The position numbers and the translations under genes are program-made. A stretch of DNA of 64,000 bases from Actinoplanes palleronii (lineage in GTDB: Bacteria; Actinomycetota; Actinomycetes; Mycobacteriales; Micromonosporaceae), in contig NZ_BOMS01000078.1 in NCBI RefSeq assembly GCF_016862315.1, positions 1 through 64,000 of the forward strand, written 5' to 3'. Every line of letters starts with the position of its first letter. Positions within the stretch are counted from its first letter, which is position 1. The notes beneath the pieces were generated by a model that saw nothing but the letters and a program-made list of their open reading frames with translations, searched no databases and was not told the origin of the DNA. This document shows, piece by piece, positions 40,685-50,032 of the stretch.

Positions 40685-42244
40685 TCAGAACGGGATGCCG
40701 CTGACCGCCTGGTAGAGACCGGCCACCGCGCAGGCGACCGGGATCACCGACACCGTGGCCAGCACGTCCAGCAGGTCGGCGGCGCGGGCCGGCCAGCGCG
40801 ACGACGGCCGGCTCGGCCAGGTCTCCCCGGCCGCCGCCAGCAGCAGGGCCAGCAGCACACAGCCCGCGGTGACCGCGGGCATCGCCGCCGGTCCGGCGTC
40901 GGCCAGCAGCCCGGCGCCGAGCGCGAGACACCCGGCCAGCCCGCCCGCGATCAACGGCAGCCGCTGCCGCCGGGCCCGGAACAGCCGCGAGCGCAGCAGC
41001 AGCGCGACCGCGGCGGCGCCGAGCAGGAGCCGGGCCGCCAGGGTGTGCACCGTGGCCAGGACCGCGACCGAGCCCGCCACCAGCACCGCGTGGCCGAGCA
41101 GCAGACCGGTCAGCAGGTCGTCGGCGCGACCGACCGCGGCGAAGACCACCGCCCGGTCCGGTCGCCGGCGGATCGCGTCGAGGGCGGAGCCGTCCCGTTC
41201 CGCGGTGCTGCCCGGTTCCGCGGCGTCGTTCCGCTCCGCGGCGCCGTTCAGCTCCGCCGGGGTGGTGAAGAAGTCCTCCTCGGCGGCGGTGCCGAGCGGG
41301 AGGGCGACCGGCGGCATCGGGGTCCGGCCGAGCCGGATGGCCAGCACCGGCAGCACCGAGACGCCACAGACCAGCACCGCGAGCAGCGCCGCCGCGCCGG
41401 CCGCCGGGCCACCGGCCAGAGCGGTGAACGCGGCCAGGGCGCCGAGTGTCCCGACGGTCACGCCGGCTGTGAAGATCCGGGCGCCGGCCGCCGTCCCGAC
41501 GCCGCAGAGCACCGCCGCGACCAGGGTCGCGACCGACCCGGCCAGCAGCTCCGGGCCGCCGATCCCGGCGGCGACGATCCCGGTCGCGCCAGGCCAGCCG
41601 GTGCTGGCGGCGCCCGGGCCGCCGGGACCGGTCGGTGTGCCGGCCGCGGCGATCAGGGTGGCCGCTCCGGTGAACGCGTAGGGCAGGGCGAACGCGCCGA
41701 GCACCACGGCGGCGCTGCGCGCGGCATAGGCCCGGGCGGCGGCCGTCGCGGCCAGGACGAGCAGCGCCGCCAGGCCGAGGCCGGTCCATCCCGCGCCGTC
41801 ACCGCGCAGGTCAGCGGCGATCAGGGCGGCCAGGCCGGCGGTGAGGGCGACACCGGCCAGGGTCAGCGCGGTCGCCCGGGTGGCCGCCGGGGTCCAGGCG
41901 CCGCCACGCCGCCGGGCGCCCTCGGCCACCGCCTCGACGACGTCGTCGTACTCCAGCTCCGGCCACTCGTCGTGGGCCGGGCGCAGGTGCAGCACCTCGC
42001 CGTCGCGTACGCCCTGGCTGTGCAGACCGCGGCCGACCTCGAGGACCGTCCCGTCGGCGCGGCGCAGCACCCACCCGCCGTGCCGCTCACCGGCGTCGGC
42101 GAGGTCGGTACCGGCGTGCCGGAGCACCTCGGGCAGCAGCTCGGCCAGCGGCACGTGCTCGGGCAGCGCCACGTCCACCCGGCGGTGCGGGGCGCTGATC
42201 GTCACACGAGCCAGACCGGTGTACACGGGCCCCCGCTTTTCCAC
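40685..42244 (-). CDS. eccD: Type VII secretion membrane channel protein EccD
   Basis: 519 residues. The N-terminal ubiquitin-like (YukD) domain occupies about residues 8-90 (ARVTISAPHRRVDVALPEH through GEVLHLRP). A linker and about eleven membrane helices follow, interrupted by a 60-residue polar loop (about 318-378). This is the EccD plan; EccD forms the type VII inner-membrane pore. The start is GTG 42244, or a later GTG at 42226. It is divergent from eccC with about 95 bases between them. The gene is very Ala/Gly-rich. Confidence 0.85.
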   Translation of the reverse strand: MEKRGPVYTGLARVTISAPHRRVDVALPEHVPLAELLPEVLRHAGTDLADAGERHGGWVLRRADGTVLEVGRGLHSQGVRDGEVLHLRPAHDEWPELEYDDVVEAVAEGARRRGGAWTPAATRATALTLAGVALTAGLAALIAADLRGDGAGWTGLGLAALLVLAATAAARAYAARSAAVVLGAFALPYAFTGAATLIAAAGTPTGPGGPGAASTGWPGATGIVAAGIGGPELLAGSVATLVAAVLCGVGTAAGARIFTAGVTVGTLGALAAFTALAGGPAAGAAALLAVLVCGVSVLPVLAIRLGRTPMPPVALPLGTAAEEDFFTTPAELNGAAERNDAAEPGSTAERDGSALDAIRRRPDRAVVFAAVGRADDLLTGLLLGHAVLVAGSVAVLATVHTLAARLLLGAAAVALLLRSRLFRARRQRLPLIAGGLAGCLALGAGLLADAGPAAMPAVTAGCVLLALLLAAAGETWPSRPSSRWPARAADLLDVLATVSVIPVACAVAGLYQAVSGIPF

Positions 42245-42339
42245 AGTTCCGGGTTGTCCACAGGTGAACGTATCGATACTTACTGATCAATGGAACTCTG
42301 GTGCGGCGTGGGCACGCGGAGCGGTGGGAGGGCGCGGCG

Positions 42340-45300
42340 ATGGGAACTGTGGTGATCAAGCGGGCCGAACGGCGGCCGGCGCCCGAGATCCCGGCCGGTG
42401 AGCTGCCGATCGAGCCGCCGCCCGAGGTGCCGGCCCAGGCCGGTGGACGCTGGCAGCAGGCGCTGATGGTGCTGCCGATGCTGGGTGGCACGGTGGCCAT
42501 GGCGATGATGATGGGGCAGGGCCGGGGCGGTGCTTATTCGTACGTCATCGGTGGCCTTTTCGGGGTTTCCGCGCTGGCCGTGCTGACCACGTCGTTCGGT
42601 GCGGCGAACGCACCCCGCCGGGCCGAGCTGGCCGCCGCCCGGCGGGAGTACCTGCGCCACCTCGCCGGGTTGCGCCGCCGGGCCCGGGAGACCGTGCGGC
42701 GGCAGCGGACCGGGCTGCTCTACCGCCATCCCGACCCGTCCCGGCTCTGGTCGACGGTCGCCAGCCACCGGGTCTGGGAGCGCCGGCCGGACGATCCGGA
42801 CTTCGGTGTGGTCCGGGTCGGGCTCGGCCCGCAGACCCTGGCCACCCCGCTGCTGCCGCCGGCCACCCGCCCGCTGCACGAGCTGGAGCCGATGGCCGCG
42901 GGCGCGCTGCGACGGTTTCTCGACGCGTATTCCGTGGTCCCGGACCTGCCGGTGGCCATGTCGCTGCGCGGGTTCGCCCGGGTGCACCTGCGCGGTGGCG
43001 AGCCGGCCCGGTCCCTGGCCCGGGCCGCGCTCGTCCAGCTCGCGGTCTTCCACCCGCCGGACGACCTGCTGATCGCGGTCTGCGCCGGCCCGGACCGGCG
43101 CCCGGACTGGGAGTGGGTGAAGTGGCTGCCGCACGGCCTGCACCCGGAACGCGCCGACGCGCTCGGGCCGCTGCGCCTGGTCGCCGGCGCCGACACCGAG
43201 CTGGACGCGCTGCTCGGCGACGTGCTCGCCGGCCGGGCGCGGTTCCACCCGGACGGCGCCGCCACGCCACACGTGGTCATCGTCCGGGACGGCGCCGGCC
43301 CGCTCCCGGCGAACGACCGGAACGACGGCCTGGACGGCGTGACCGTGCTGGACCTGGACACCCCGCCACCCCGGCTGATCGACCGGGCCACCCTGGCGCT
43401 GGCCGTGGACCGGACCGGCGCCCTGCACACCGCCACCCTGGACCTGGAAGCCGAGGCCGGCCGGGCGGACGGCCTGCCGGTGACCGCCGCCGAGGCGATC
43501 GCCCGCCGGTTGACGCCGCTGCGCCTGGCCGGTCGCACGTCGGCCGATCCCACCGGCGTGCCGGCGCCGGTCGAGACCGGGTTCACCGAGCTGCTCGGCC
43601 TCGGCGACCCGGAGAGTTTCCGGCCGGCCGACGGGTGGCGGCCGCGGGCCGGGCGGGACCGGCTGCGGGTGCCGATCGGGGTGACCCCGGAGGGCCTGCC
43701 GGTCGAGCTGGACCTGAAGGAGTCCGCGCAGGGCGGGATGGGCCCGCACGGCCTGCTGATCGGCGCCACCGGGTCGGGCAAGTCCGAGCTGCTGCGCACC
43801 CTGGTGCTGGCCCTGGCCGGCACGCACTCCTCGGAGTCGCTGAACTTCGTGCTGATCGACTTCAAGGGCGGTGCCACGTTCGCCTCGCTGGACCGGCTGC
43901 CGCACACCGCCGCGCTGATCACCAACCTGAGTGACGAGCTGCCGCTCGTCGACCGGATGGCGGAGGCGATCGACGGCGAGCTGATCCGGCGGCAGGAGCT
44001 GCTGCGCCGGGCCGGCAACTTCGCCGGCCTGCCGGACTACGACCGGGCCCGGGCGGCCGGCGCGGCGCTGCCACCGCTGCCGTCACTGCTCGTGATCTGC
44101 GACGAGTTCGCCGAGCTGCTGCAGCACAAGCCGGACTTCATCGAGATGTTCCTGCAGATCGGGCGGCTGGGGCGCTCGCTCGGCGTACACCTGCTGCTGG
44201 CCAGTCAGCGGCTGGAGGAGGGGCGGCTGCGCGGGCTGGACACCCACCTGTCGTACCGGATCGGGTTGAAGACGTTCAGCGGTCTGGAGTCGCGCGTGGT
44301 GCTCGGCGTGCCGGACGCGAGCGAGCTGCCGAGTGCGCCCGGGCACGCGTACCTCAAGTTCGGCGCCGAGCCGCTGACCCGGTTCCGGGGGTCGTTCGTG
44401 TCCGGCAAGCTGCGCCGGCCGGGCGTCCGGGACGGCGGGGCCGTCGAGGTGCGGGTGGTGCCCTACACGACCCGGACGATGGCGGCGCCCGCACCCGCGC
44501 CGGTCGAGGCCCCGGCGGACGCGCCCACCCTGCTCGACGTGCTGGTCGGCCGGCTGGCCGGGCAGGGACCGCCGGCCCACCGGGTGTGGCTGCCGCCGCT
44601 GGACCGGCCGGCCGGCCTCGACGACCTGCTCGGCCCGCCGGTACGCACCGAGGAGCGCGGGCTGACCTGCGCCAACCCGGCGCTGCACGGCGCCCTGCAG
44701 GTGCCGCTCGCGCTCGTCGACAAGCCCCGCGAGCAGCTGCGGGACGTGCTGTGGCTGCAGCTCGCCGGGTCGGCCGGGCACGTGGCGGTGGTCGGCGGCA
44801 CGCTCAGCGGCAAGTCGACGGCGCTGCGCACGCTGATCTGCGGGCTGGCGCTGGCGCACACCCCGGCCGAGGTGCGGGTGTACTGCCTGGACTTCGGGGG
44901 TGGCTCGCTCGGCGGGCTGCGCGACCTGCCGCACGTGGGCGGGGTGTTCGGGCGGCTGGAGGCGGAGGGCGTGCGCCGGACGGTGGGCGAGATGGTGACC
45001 GTGCTGGCCGAGCGGGAACGGACGTTCGCCGGCTCGATCACCGACTTCCGCACCGCCCGGGCCGGTGCCGACGTGTTCCTGGTGGTGGACGGGTGGGCGA
45101 CGGTGCGTACCGACTTCGAGGAGCTCGAGCCGGTGCTCACCGACCTGGCGACGCGCGGGCTCTCCTACGGCGTCCACCTGGTGGCCAGCGCGTCCCGGTG
45201 GATGGATTTCCGGCCGGCCGTACGGGACCTGTTCGGCTCCCGGGTGGAGTTGCGGCTGGGTGACACGGCGGACTCGTACGTCGGGCGCCGGGCCGCGATC

Positions 45301-46239
45301 ACCGTGCCGGAGCAGCAGCCCGGGCGGGGTGTGATCGAGCACCCGGCGCTGAAGGGTCAGTGGCTGCACCTGCTCACCGCCCGGCCCGAGGTCAGCTCGC
45401 TGGGTGACACCGCCGCGCTGGTCGAGGCGGTGGCCGGGGCGTGGGGTGGTGAGGCTGCGCCGCGGGTGCGGTTGTTGCCGGCGCTCGTGCCGTACCAGAA
45501 GATCGCCGGGACCGGCAGCGGCCTGCACCTGCCGATCGGCCTGGCCGAAGCGGACCTGGCGCCGGTGACCGTGGATTTCGCCACCGACCCGCACTTCCTG
45601 CTGTTCGGCGACGCCGAGTGCGGCAAGTCGTCCTTCCTCCACGCCCTAGCCACGTCGGTGACCAGCCGGTTCAGCCCGGAACAGGCACGGATCATCCTGG
45701 TCGACTACCGCCGCAGCCTGATCGACCTGCCGGAGACCGAGCACCGGATCGGGTACGGCATGCAGAGCCAGCCGACGCTGGAGCTGATGGAGTCGGTGGC
45801 CGGCTACATGGAGCGCCGGCTGCCCGGCCCGGAGGTCACCGCGAGACAGCTGCGGGACCGTTCGTGGTGGACCGGCCCGGAGCTGTTCGTCCTGGTCGAC
45901 GACTACGACCTGGTCGCCGCCGGACCGGTCAACCCGCTGACCCCGCTGCTCGAACACCTCCCGCAGGCCCGGGACGTCGGGCTGCACCTGGTGCTGACCC
46001 GGCGGGCCGGCGGCGCGAGCCGGGCACTCTACGAGCCGGTGATCCAGCGGCTGCGGGAGCTCTCCGCGCCTGGGCTGGTGATGTCCGGGCCACCCGAGGA
46101 GGGCCCGCTGATCGGCACGGTACGACCGGAGCGACTACCACCGGGGCGTGGCCGACTGATCACTCGGCGTGAGGGAATTCGTCTGATCCAGCTGGCCTAT
46201 CCGGAAACCGAAGTGCGGACAGACTCTCAGTGCGATTAG
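42340..46239 (+). CDS. eccC: Type VII secretion ATPase EccC (three FtsK/SpoIIIE domains)
   Basis: 1299 residues. Two N-terminal membrane helices (about residues 37-80) are followed by three FtsK/SpoIIIE domains with P-loops GATGSGKS (475-482), GGTLSGKS (819-826) and GDAECGKS (1090-1097). Walker B-like segments are LLVICDEF, FLVVDGWA and LFVLVDDY. This single-chain form is typical of ESX-4-like systems, where EccC drives WXG100 substrate export. ATG 42340 follows GGGAGG by 8 bases; the GTG at 42301 is less likely. It is followed by the mycosin gene. No eccB, eccE or esx genes lie nearby. Confidence 0.93.
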   Translation: MGTVVIKRAERRPAPEIPAGELPIEPPPEVPAQAGGRWQQALMVLPMLGGTVAMAMMMGQGRGGAYSYVIGGLFGVSALAVLTTSFGAANAPRRAELAAARREYLRHLAGLRRRARETVRRQRTGLLYRHPDPSRLWSTVASHRVWERRPDDPDFGVVRVGLGPQTLATPLLPPATRPLHELEPMAAGALRRFLDAYSVVPDLPVAMSLRGFARVHLRGGEPARSLARAALVQLAVFHPPDDLLIAVCAGPDRRPDWEWVKWLPHGLHPERADALGPLRLVAGADTELDALLGDVLAGRARFHPDGAATPHVVIVRDGAGPLPANDRNDGLDGVTVLDLDTPPPRLIDRATLALAVDRTGALHTATLDLEAEAGRADGLPVTAAEAIARRLTPLRLAGRTSADPTGVPAPVETGFTELLGLGDPESFRPADGWRPRAGRDRLRVPIGVTPEGLPVELDLKESAQGGMGPHGLLIGATGSGKSELLRTLVLALAGTHSSESLNFVLIDFKGGATFASLDRLPHTAALITNLSDELPLVDRMAEAIDGELIRRQELLRRAGNFAGLPDYDRARAAGAALPPLPSLLVICDEFAELLQHKPDFIEMFLQIGRLGRSLGVHLLLASQRLEEGRLRGLDTHLSYRIGLKTFSGLESRVVLGVPDASELPSAPGHAYLKFGAEPLTRFRGSFVSGKLRRPGVRDGGAVEVRVVPYTTRTMAAPAPAPVEAPADAPTLLDVLVGRLAGQGPPAHRVWLPPLDRPAGLDDLLGPPVRTEERGLTCANPALHGALQVPLALVDKPREQLRDVLWLQLAGSAGHVAVVGGTLSGKSTALRTLICGLALAHTPAEVRVYCLDFGGGSLGGLRDLPHVGGVFGRLEAEGVRRTVGEMVTVLAERERTFAGSITDFRTARAGADVFLVVDGWATVRTDFEELEPVLTDLATRGLSYGVHLVASASRWMDFRPAVRDLFGSRVELRLGDTADSYVGRRAAITVPEQQPGRGVIEHPALKGQWLHLLTARPEVSSLGDTAALVEAVAGAWGGEAAPRVRLLPALVPYQKIAGTGSGLHLPIGLAEADLAPVTVDFATDPHFLLFGDAECGKSSFLHALATSVTSRFSPEQARIILVDYRRSLIDLPETEHRIGYGMQSQPTLELMESVAGYMERRLPGPEVTARQLRDRSWWTGPELFVLVDDYDLVAAGPVNPLTPLLEHLPQARDVGLHLVLTRRAGGASRALYEPVIQRLRELSAPGLVMSGPPEEGPLIGTVRPERLPPGRGRLITRREGIRLIQLAYPETEVRTDSQCD

Positions 46240-46308
46240 AGACCCCGGACCGCAGCGACACGCCATGGTTTCGGAGTAATCTCCCCCCATCGACTGACCA
46301 TCATCAGA

Positions 46309-47772
46309 ATGGCGACGCCGACCCGTGACCAGAGTGAGCACAACCTTCCGGCCGCTACGGCCGCGGTGTCGTGCACCCTTCGGCGGCTTCCGTTGCTGAC
46401 CGCACGCCGGCTCGGCGCAGCGGCTCTGGCCGGATTCCTCGTGATGGGTCCCGCAGCCGCACCCGCCTTCGCCGCCGATCCGCTGGTTTTCGCGGCCGGG
46501 CCGCTGGGCCTCGCCGCCGGGCCGCTGGGCTTCGCCGGCCCCGCGCTGGCTGAGCCGGGTGTGACCGATGAGGTGATCGAGGGGACCACGCTCGTCGAGC
46601 CGGTGACCGAGCCGGGCGCCGCGGGTCAGGACTCGGTCCGGGCCGACGAGTGGCAGCTGCAGACGCTCGACCTGGCCGACGCGTGGACCTACTCCGACGG
46701 CGCCGGTGTGACCGTCGCGGTGATCGACTCAGGCGTCGACGCGCACCACGTCGACCTGGAGGGCCAGGTGCTGCCCGGGCTCGACCTGGTGGACAGCAAC
46801 GGCGACGGCGACAGCGATCCGGTCGGCCACGGCACCACGGTCTCCGGCATCATCGCCGGCCGCAACGACGACAAGACCGGCGTGGTGGGCATCGCCCCGA
46901 AAGCCAAGATCCTGCCGGTCCGGGTGCTGAACGAGGCGAACCGCTACGACGACGCGCTGATCGTGGCGAAGGGCCTGCGCTGGGCCGTCGACCACGGCGC
47001 CCGGGTGGTGAACCTGTCGCTCGGCGGCAGCGCGAACAGCCCCGCGCTGGCCGCCGCCCTGGACTACGCGTTCGCCAAGGACGTGGTCGTGGTCGCCTGC
47101 ACCGGCAACGTCAGCGCGACGTCGAGCGCCCGCGGAGTCTGGTATCCGGCCCGCGAGCCGGGCGTGCTCGCCGTGGCCGGCATGGACCGCAACGGCACCG
47201 ACCTCTGGACCGGTTCGATCACCGGCAAGGAGACCGTGGTCACGGCGCCGGCCGCCGACCTGGTCGGTGCGAAGCCGGGCGGCTACTGGAAGGTGCAGGG
47301 CACGAGCTTCGCCGCACCGATGGTGAGCGGCACCGTCGCACTGATCCGCTCCCGCTGGCCGGACATGTCCGCCGGCGAGGTGATCAACCGGGTCATCCGG
47401 ACCGCCAAGGACCGGGGCACGCCGGGCCGCGACGACCAGTTCGGGTTCGGCATGGTCGACCCGACCGGCGCGCTCACCGCGGACGTTCCCGAGGTGCGGA
47501 CCAACCCGCTGGACAACACGCCGCCGGCCGGGGTCGCCCGGTTCGGCAGCGCGCCGGCGCCGGGTGAGGCGCAGTCCGCGCCGCGCGAGGACGCCGACCC
47601 GACCAGCGACGCCGCCGTGGTGCCGGGCACCAACGCCGGAGGCTGGGCCGCTCCGGCCGAGGCCCGCCCGGCCGGCACGAGCCACGCCCGGTGGATCGCG
47701 ATCGCCCTGTTCGCGATCTCGGCCCTGGCCGGCGCCATCACGATCCGCCGCTTCGCCAGGACGGCCGGCTAG
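46309..47772 (+). CDS. mycP: Mycosin-type subtilisin protease of type VII secretion
   Basis: 487 residues. Signal peptide (LGAAALAGFLVMGPAAAPAFA), then a short Gly/Leu repeat (AAGPLGL, AAGPLGF). The S8 catalytic triad is Asp140 (VIDSGVD), His174 (GHGTTVSG) and Ser333 (GTSFAAPMVSG). A Pro/Ala linker and one C-terminal helix (WIAIALFAISALAGAITI) anchor it outside the membrane. Mycosins are structural and proteolytic parts of type VII systems. It lies 69 bases after eccC. Confidence 0.9.
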   Translation: MATPTRDQSEHNLPAATAAVSCTLRRLPLLTARRLGAAALAGFLVMGPAAAPAFAADPLVFAAGPLGLAAGPLGFAGPALAEPGVTDEVIEGTTLVEPVTEPGAAGQDSVRADEWQLQTLDLADAWTYSDGAGVTVAVIDSGVDAHHVDLEGQVLPGLDLVDSNGDGDSDPVGHGTTVSGIIAGRNDDKTGVVGIAPKAKILPVRVLNEANRYDDALIVAKGLRWAVDHGARVVNLSLGGSANSPALAAALDYAFAKDVVVVACTGNVSATSSARGVWYPAREPGVLAVAGMDRNGTDLWTGSITGKETVVTAPAADLVGAKPGGYWKVQGTSFAAPMVSGTVALIRSRWPDMSAGEVINRVIRTAKDRGTPGRDDQFGFGMVDPTGALTADVPEVRTNPLDNTPPAGVARFGSAPAPGEAQSAPREDADPTSDAAVVPGTNAGGWAAPAEARPAGTSHARWIAIALFAISALAGAITIRRFARTAG

Positions 47773-47926
47773 CTTTCTTCGTCAGATCAAAATCTTTTGG
47801 TCGTGCGTCCGCCGGGGTACAGATCGCCGCTCCCGCCGGGACCCCTGCGGGCTTCGCTGGCCGCTGGCGCGTCCAGAACGCGAAGCCCTCCGGGGCGACG
47901 TCCGCGGGTGGGCACGGTCACCCCTC

Positions 47927-48093
47927 GTGCGTGGGGACTTACGGCGCGCTCCGCACCACAACTTCACACACTCGGTGGCTCCACACCGTGCGTGTGAACT
48001 TACGGCGCGCTCCGCACCACAACTTCACACACTCGGTGGCTCCACACCGTGCGTGGGGACTTTCGGCGCGCTCCGCACCACAACTTCACACGC
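47927..48093. repeat. 61-bp tandem repeat, 2.7 copies
   Basis: Copies at 47927-47987 and 47988-48048 differ only near their first 10 bases. A partial third copy runs from 48049 to about 48093, ending 4 bases before the marP stop. Each unit contains TTCACAC...GTGTGAA arms around CGGTG-gctcca-CACCG, a strong cruciform-forming hairpin. It fills the right half of the 325-base gap between mycP and marP. The left half (47773-47926) shows no gene. Confidence 0.9.
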
Positions 48094-48097
48094 TGGG

Positions 48098-49276
48098 TTA
48101 GGCGCACTCGCCGGTTTTGACGCCTCGGGTGCTCTCGCGGCCCAGCTTGGCGACCGGGGCGGCTTCGGCCGCGGTCAGGGCGAAACCGACGTTCTTGTCG
48201 TCCGCCGCCGCCGCGAAGATCACGCCGAGGACGTCGCCGGCCGGTGAGATCAGCGGACCACCCGAGTTGCCGCTGCGGACCAGGGACTTGATCGTGTAGA
48301 TCTCCCGGGTCACGTCACCCGACTCGTAGATGTCCGGGCCGGTGATGTCGCCGACGTCACGCACCCGGGCGGACTGCGCGTTGTACGGCCCGTCCTGCGG
48401 GTAGCCCAGCACGATCGCGCTGGCCCCGCTCCCGGCGGCCTTGCTGACGAACGGCATGACCGGCGCGGTCAGCCCCGGCACCCGGATCACGGCGAGGTCC
48501 CGTTTCGGGTCGTAGACCACCACGGTGCCCTCGAGCTGCCCGCGCGACGTCTCCACCACGACCTCACGGGTGCCGGCGACCACGTGGGCGTTCGTCATCA
48601 CCCGCTCGTTCGCGTACACAAAACCGGTTCCCTCGATCCGCCGGGAGCAGCTCGGCGCGGCGCCGAGCACCTTGAGCACCGACTTCTTCGAGGTAGCCAC
48701 GATCTTGGAGCCGCGCAGCGCAGGATCCGGCTCGGCGACCTCCTTGGCCTGGGTGCGGGTGAGCCCGCCGAACACGTCCGGGAAGCCGTTGGTGTCCAGG
48801 GTCTCCCGCAGCGCCGAGGAGAGCGCCTGCGCCTGGTCGGGCATCAGCCCGTTGATCCCGCCGAGGATCGCGCTGCTGCGAACCGCCTTGTTGATCTCGG
48901 GGAACGGGGTCGACCCCATCGGCACGGCGACCAGCCAGGCGGCCAGCAGCACCGCGACCACCGAGACGACGGCGCCGCCGGCGTCGTCGAGGTGCTGCAG
49001 CGGCCGGTTGAAGATGGCCCGCCGCAGGCTGGCCCCGAGCCACCCGGCCAGGGTCTGCCCGAGCACGGCCAGCGCGAGGATCACCGCGAGCGCGACGACC
49101 AGGCGGACCGTGCCGTCGGCGAACTGTTTCGCCAGCAAGGGGCCGAGTTGCAGGCCGATCAGGACTCCGCTGAAGAAGCCGCCGAGCGAGAGCGCCCCGA
49201 TCACGAAGCCCTGGCGGTAGCCGCTGATCGCGAAGAGCAGCATCAGCACGATCAGGATGACATCGACCACTGGCAC
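48098..49276 (-). CDS. marP: MarP-type membrane serine protease (CvpA domain plus trypsin-like domain)
   Basis: 392 residues. Four N-terminal membrane helices form a CvpA-like domain (residues about 1-125). An extracytoplasmic chymotrypsin-fold protease follows with His in TNAHVVAG, Asp in PKRDLAVIRV and Ser in SGNSGGPL. Cysteines near the start of the protease (APSCSRR) and at the C-terminus (GECA) match the disulfide known to control MarP activity. In mycobacteria the homologue is needed for acid resistance. It is followed upstream by a Nudix, tlpA and nth run on the same strand. Confidence 0.9.
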   Translation of the reverse strand: MPVVDVILIVLMLLFAISGYRQGFVIGALSLGGFFSGVLIGLQLGPLLAKQFADGTVRLVVALAVILALAVLGQTLAGWLGASLRRAIFNRPLQHLDDAGGAVVSVVAVLLAAWLVAVPMGSTPFPEINKAVRSSAILGGINGLMPDQAQALSSALRETLDTNGFPDVFGGLTRTQAKEVAEPDPALRGSKIVATSKKSVLKVLGAAPSCSRRIEGTGFVYANERVMTNAHVVAGTREVVVETSRGQLEGTVVVYDPKRDLAVIRVPGLTAPVMPFVSKAAGSGASAIVLGYPQDGPYNAQSARVRDVGDITGPDIYESGDVTREIYTIKSLVRSGNSGGPLISPAGDVLGVIFAAAADDKNVGFALTAAEAAPVAKLGRESTRGVKTGECA

Positions 49277-49303
49277 TCACTCAACATAGAAGTCAGGCGC
49301 ACG

Positions 49304-50032
49304 TCACGGCACCACCTCGTCGGGTGCACCGCCGCGCGCCGCCGGCACCGGGGCCGCGGCGTCGGGCAGTTCCACGATGCGACCCGGTTCCCACGGCTGC
49401 GCCCAGCCCGCCATGTCCAGCAGAACCGAGATCACCCCCGCGGTGAAACCCCAGACGAGCAGACCGCGGACCTGGAAGGCCGGGCCGATCCAACCGCTCG
49501 GGTGTCGCACCCGGATACGGTTTTCCGGGTCGGCGAGTTCACTGATCGGGAGTCTCGCCACATGCGCGACCTCGGTGACCTGCCGGGGATGGACCTCGTG
49601 CGGGGCACGCCACCAGGCCAGCACCGGGGTGACCGAGAACCCGCTGACCGGGATCCACAGCTCGGGGAGCAGGGCCAGCACCTCGGCACTGGCCGGGTTC
49701 AGGCCGACCTCCTCGTTCGCCTCGCGCAGCGCGGTGGCGACGGTGTCGGCGTCCTCCGGGTCGGTGGCGCCGCCGGGGAAGGCGGGCTGACCGGCGTGGT
49801 TCCGCATGGTCGCGGCCCGCTGCAGGATCAGCAGGTCGGGGCCGCCCGGGGTGTCCGCCGACGGCGGGCTCTCGCCGAGCAGCACCAGGACCGCGCTGGA
49901 GCGTCCGGCGGTGCCGGCCGGTCGGCGCAGCGTGCTGAAGTCTTCGGTGCGGCAGCTCTCGACCCGGGTCAGAAGTGGCTCGAACCAGGACGGGAGGCTC
50001 CCCGGCTGGTCCAGCAGCACACCTCGGCTCAT
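49304..50032 (-). CDS. Nudix hydrolase of the CoA pyrophosphatase (NudL-like) type
   Basis: 242 residues. The region LLILQRAATMRNHAGQPAFPGG combines the CoA-pyrophosphatase signature with the start of the Nudix box, which continues DADTVATALREANEEVGL. The likely substrate is CoA or a CoA derivative; this rests on family resemblance. The ATG at 50032 overlaps the thioredoxin-like gene's stop (ATGA). It lies 27 bases upstream of marP. Confidence 0.88.
   Translation of the reverse strand: MSRGVLLDQPGSLPSWFEPLLTRVESCRTEDFSTLRRPAGTAGRSSAVLVLLGESPPSADTPGGPDLLILQRAATMRNHAGQPAFPGGATDPEDADTVATALREANEEVGLNPASAEVLALLPELWIPVSGFSVTPVLAWWRAPHEVHPRQVTEVAHVARLPISELADPENRIRVRHPSGWIGPAFQVRGLLVWGFTAGVISVLLDMAGWAQPWEPGRIVELPDAAAPVPAARGGAPDEVVP

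Noticed and set aside
47927..48093. CRISPR array
   Set aside because: Units abut directly with no unique spacers, there are under three copies and no cas genes.
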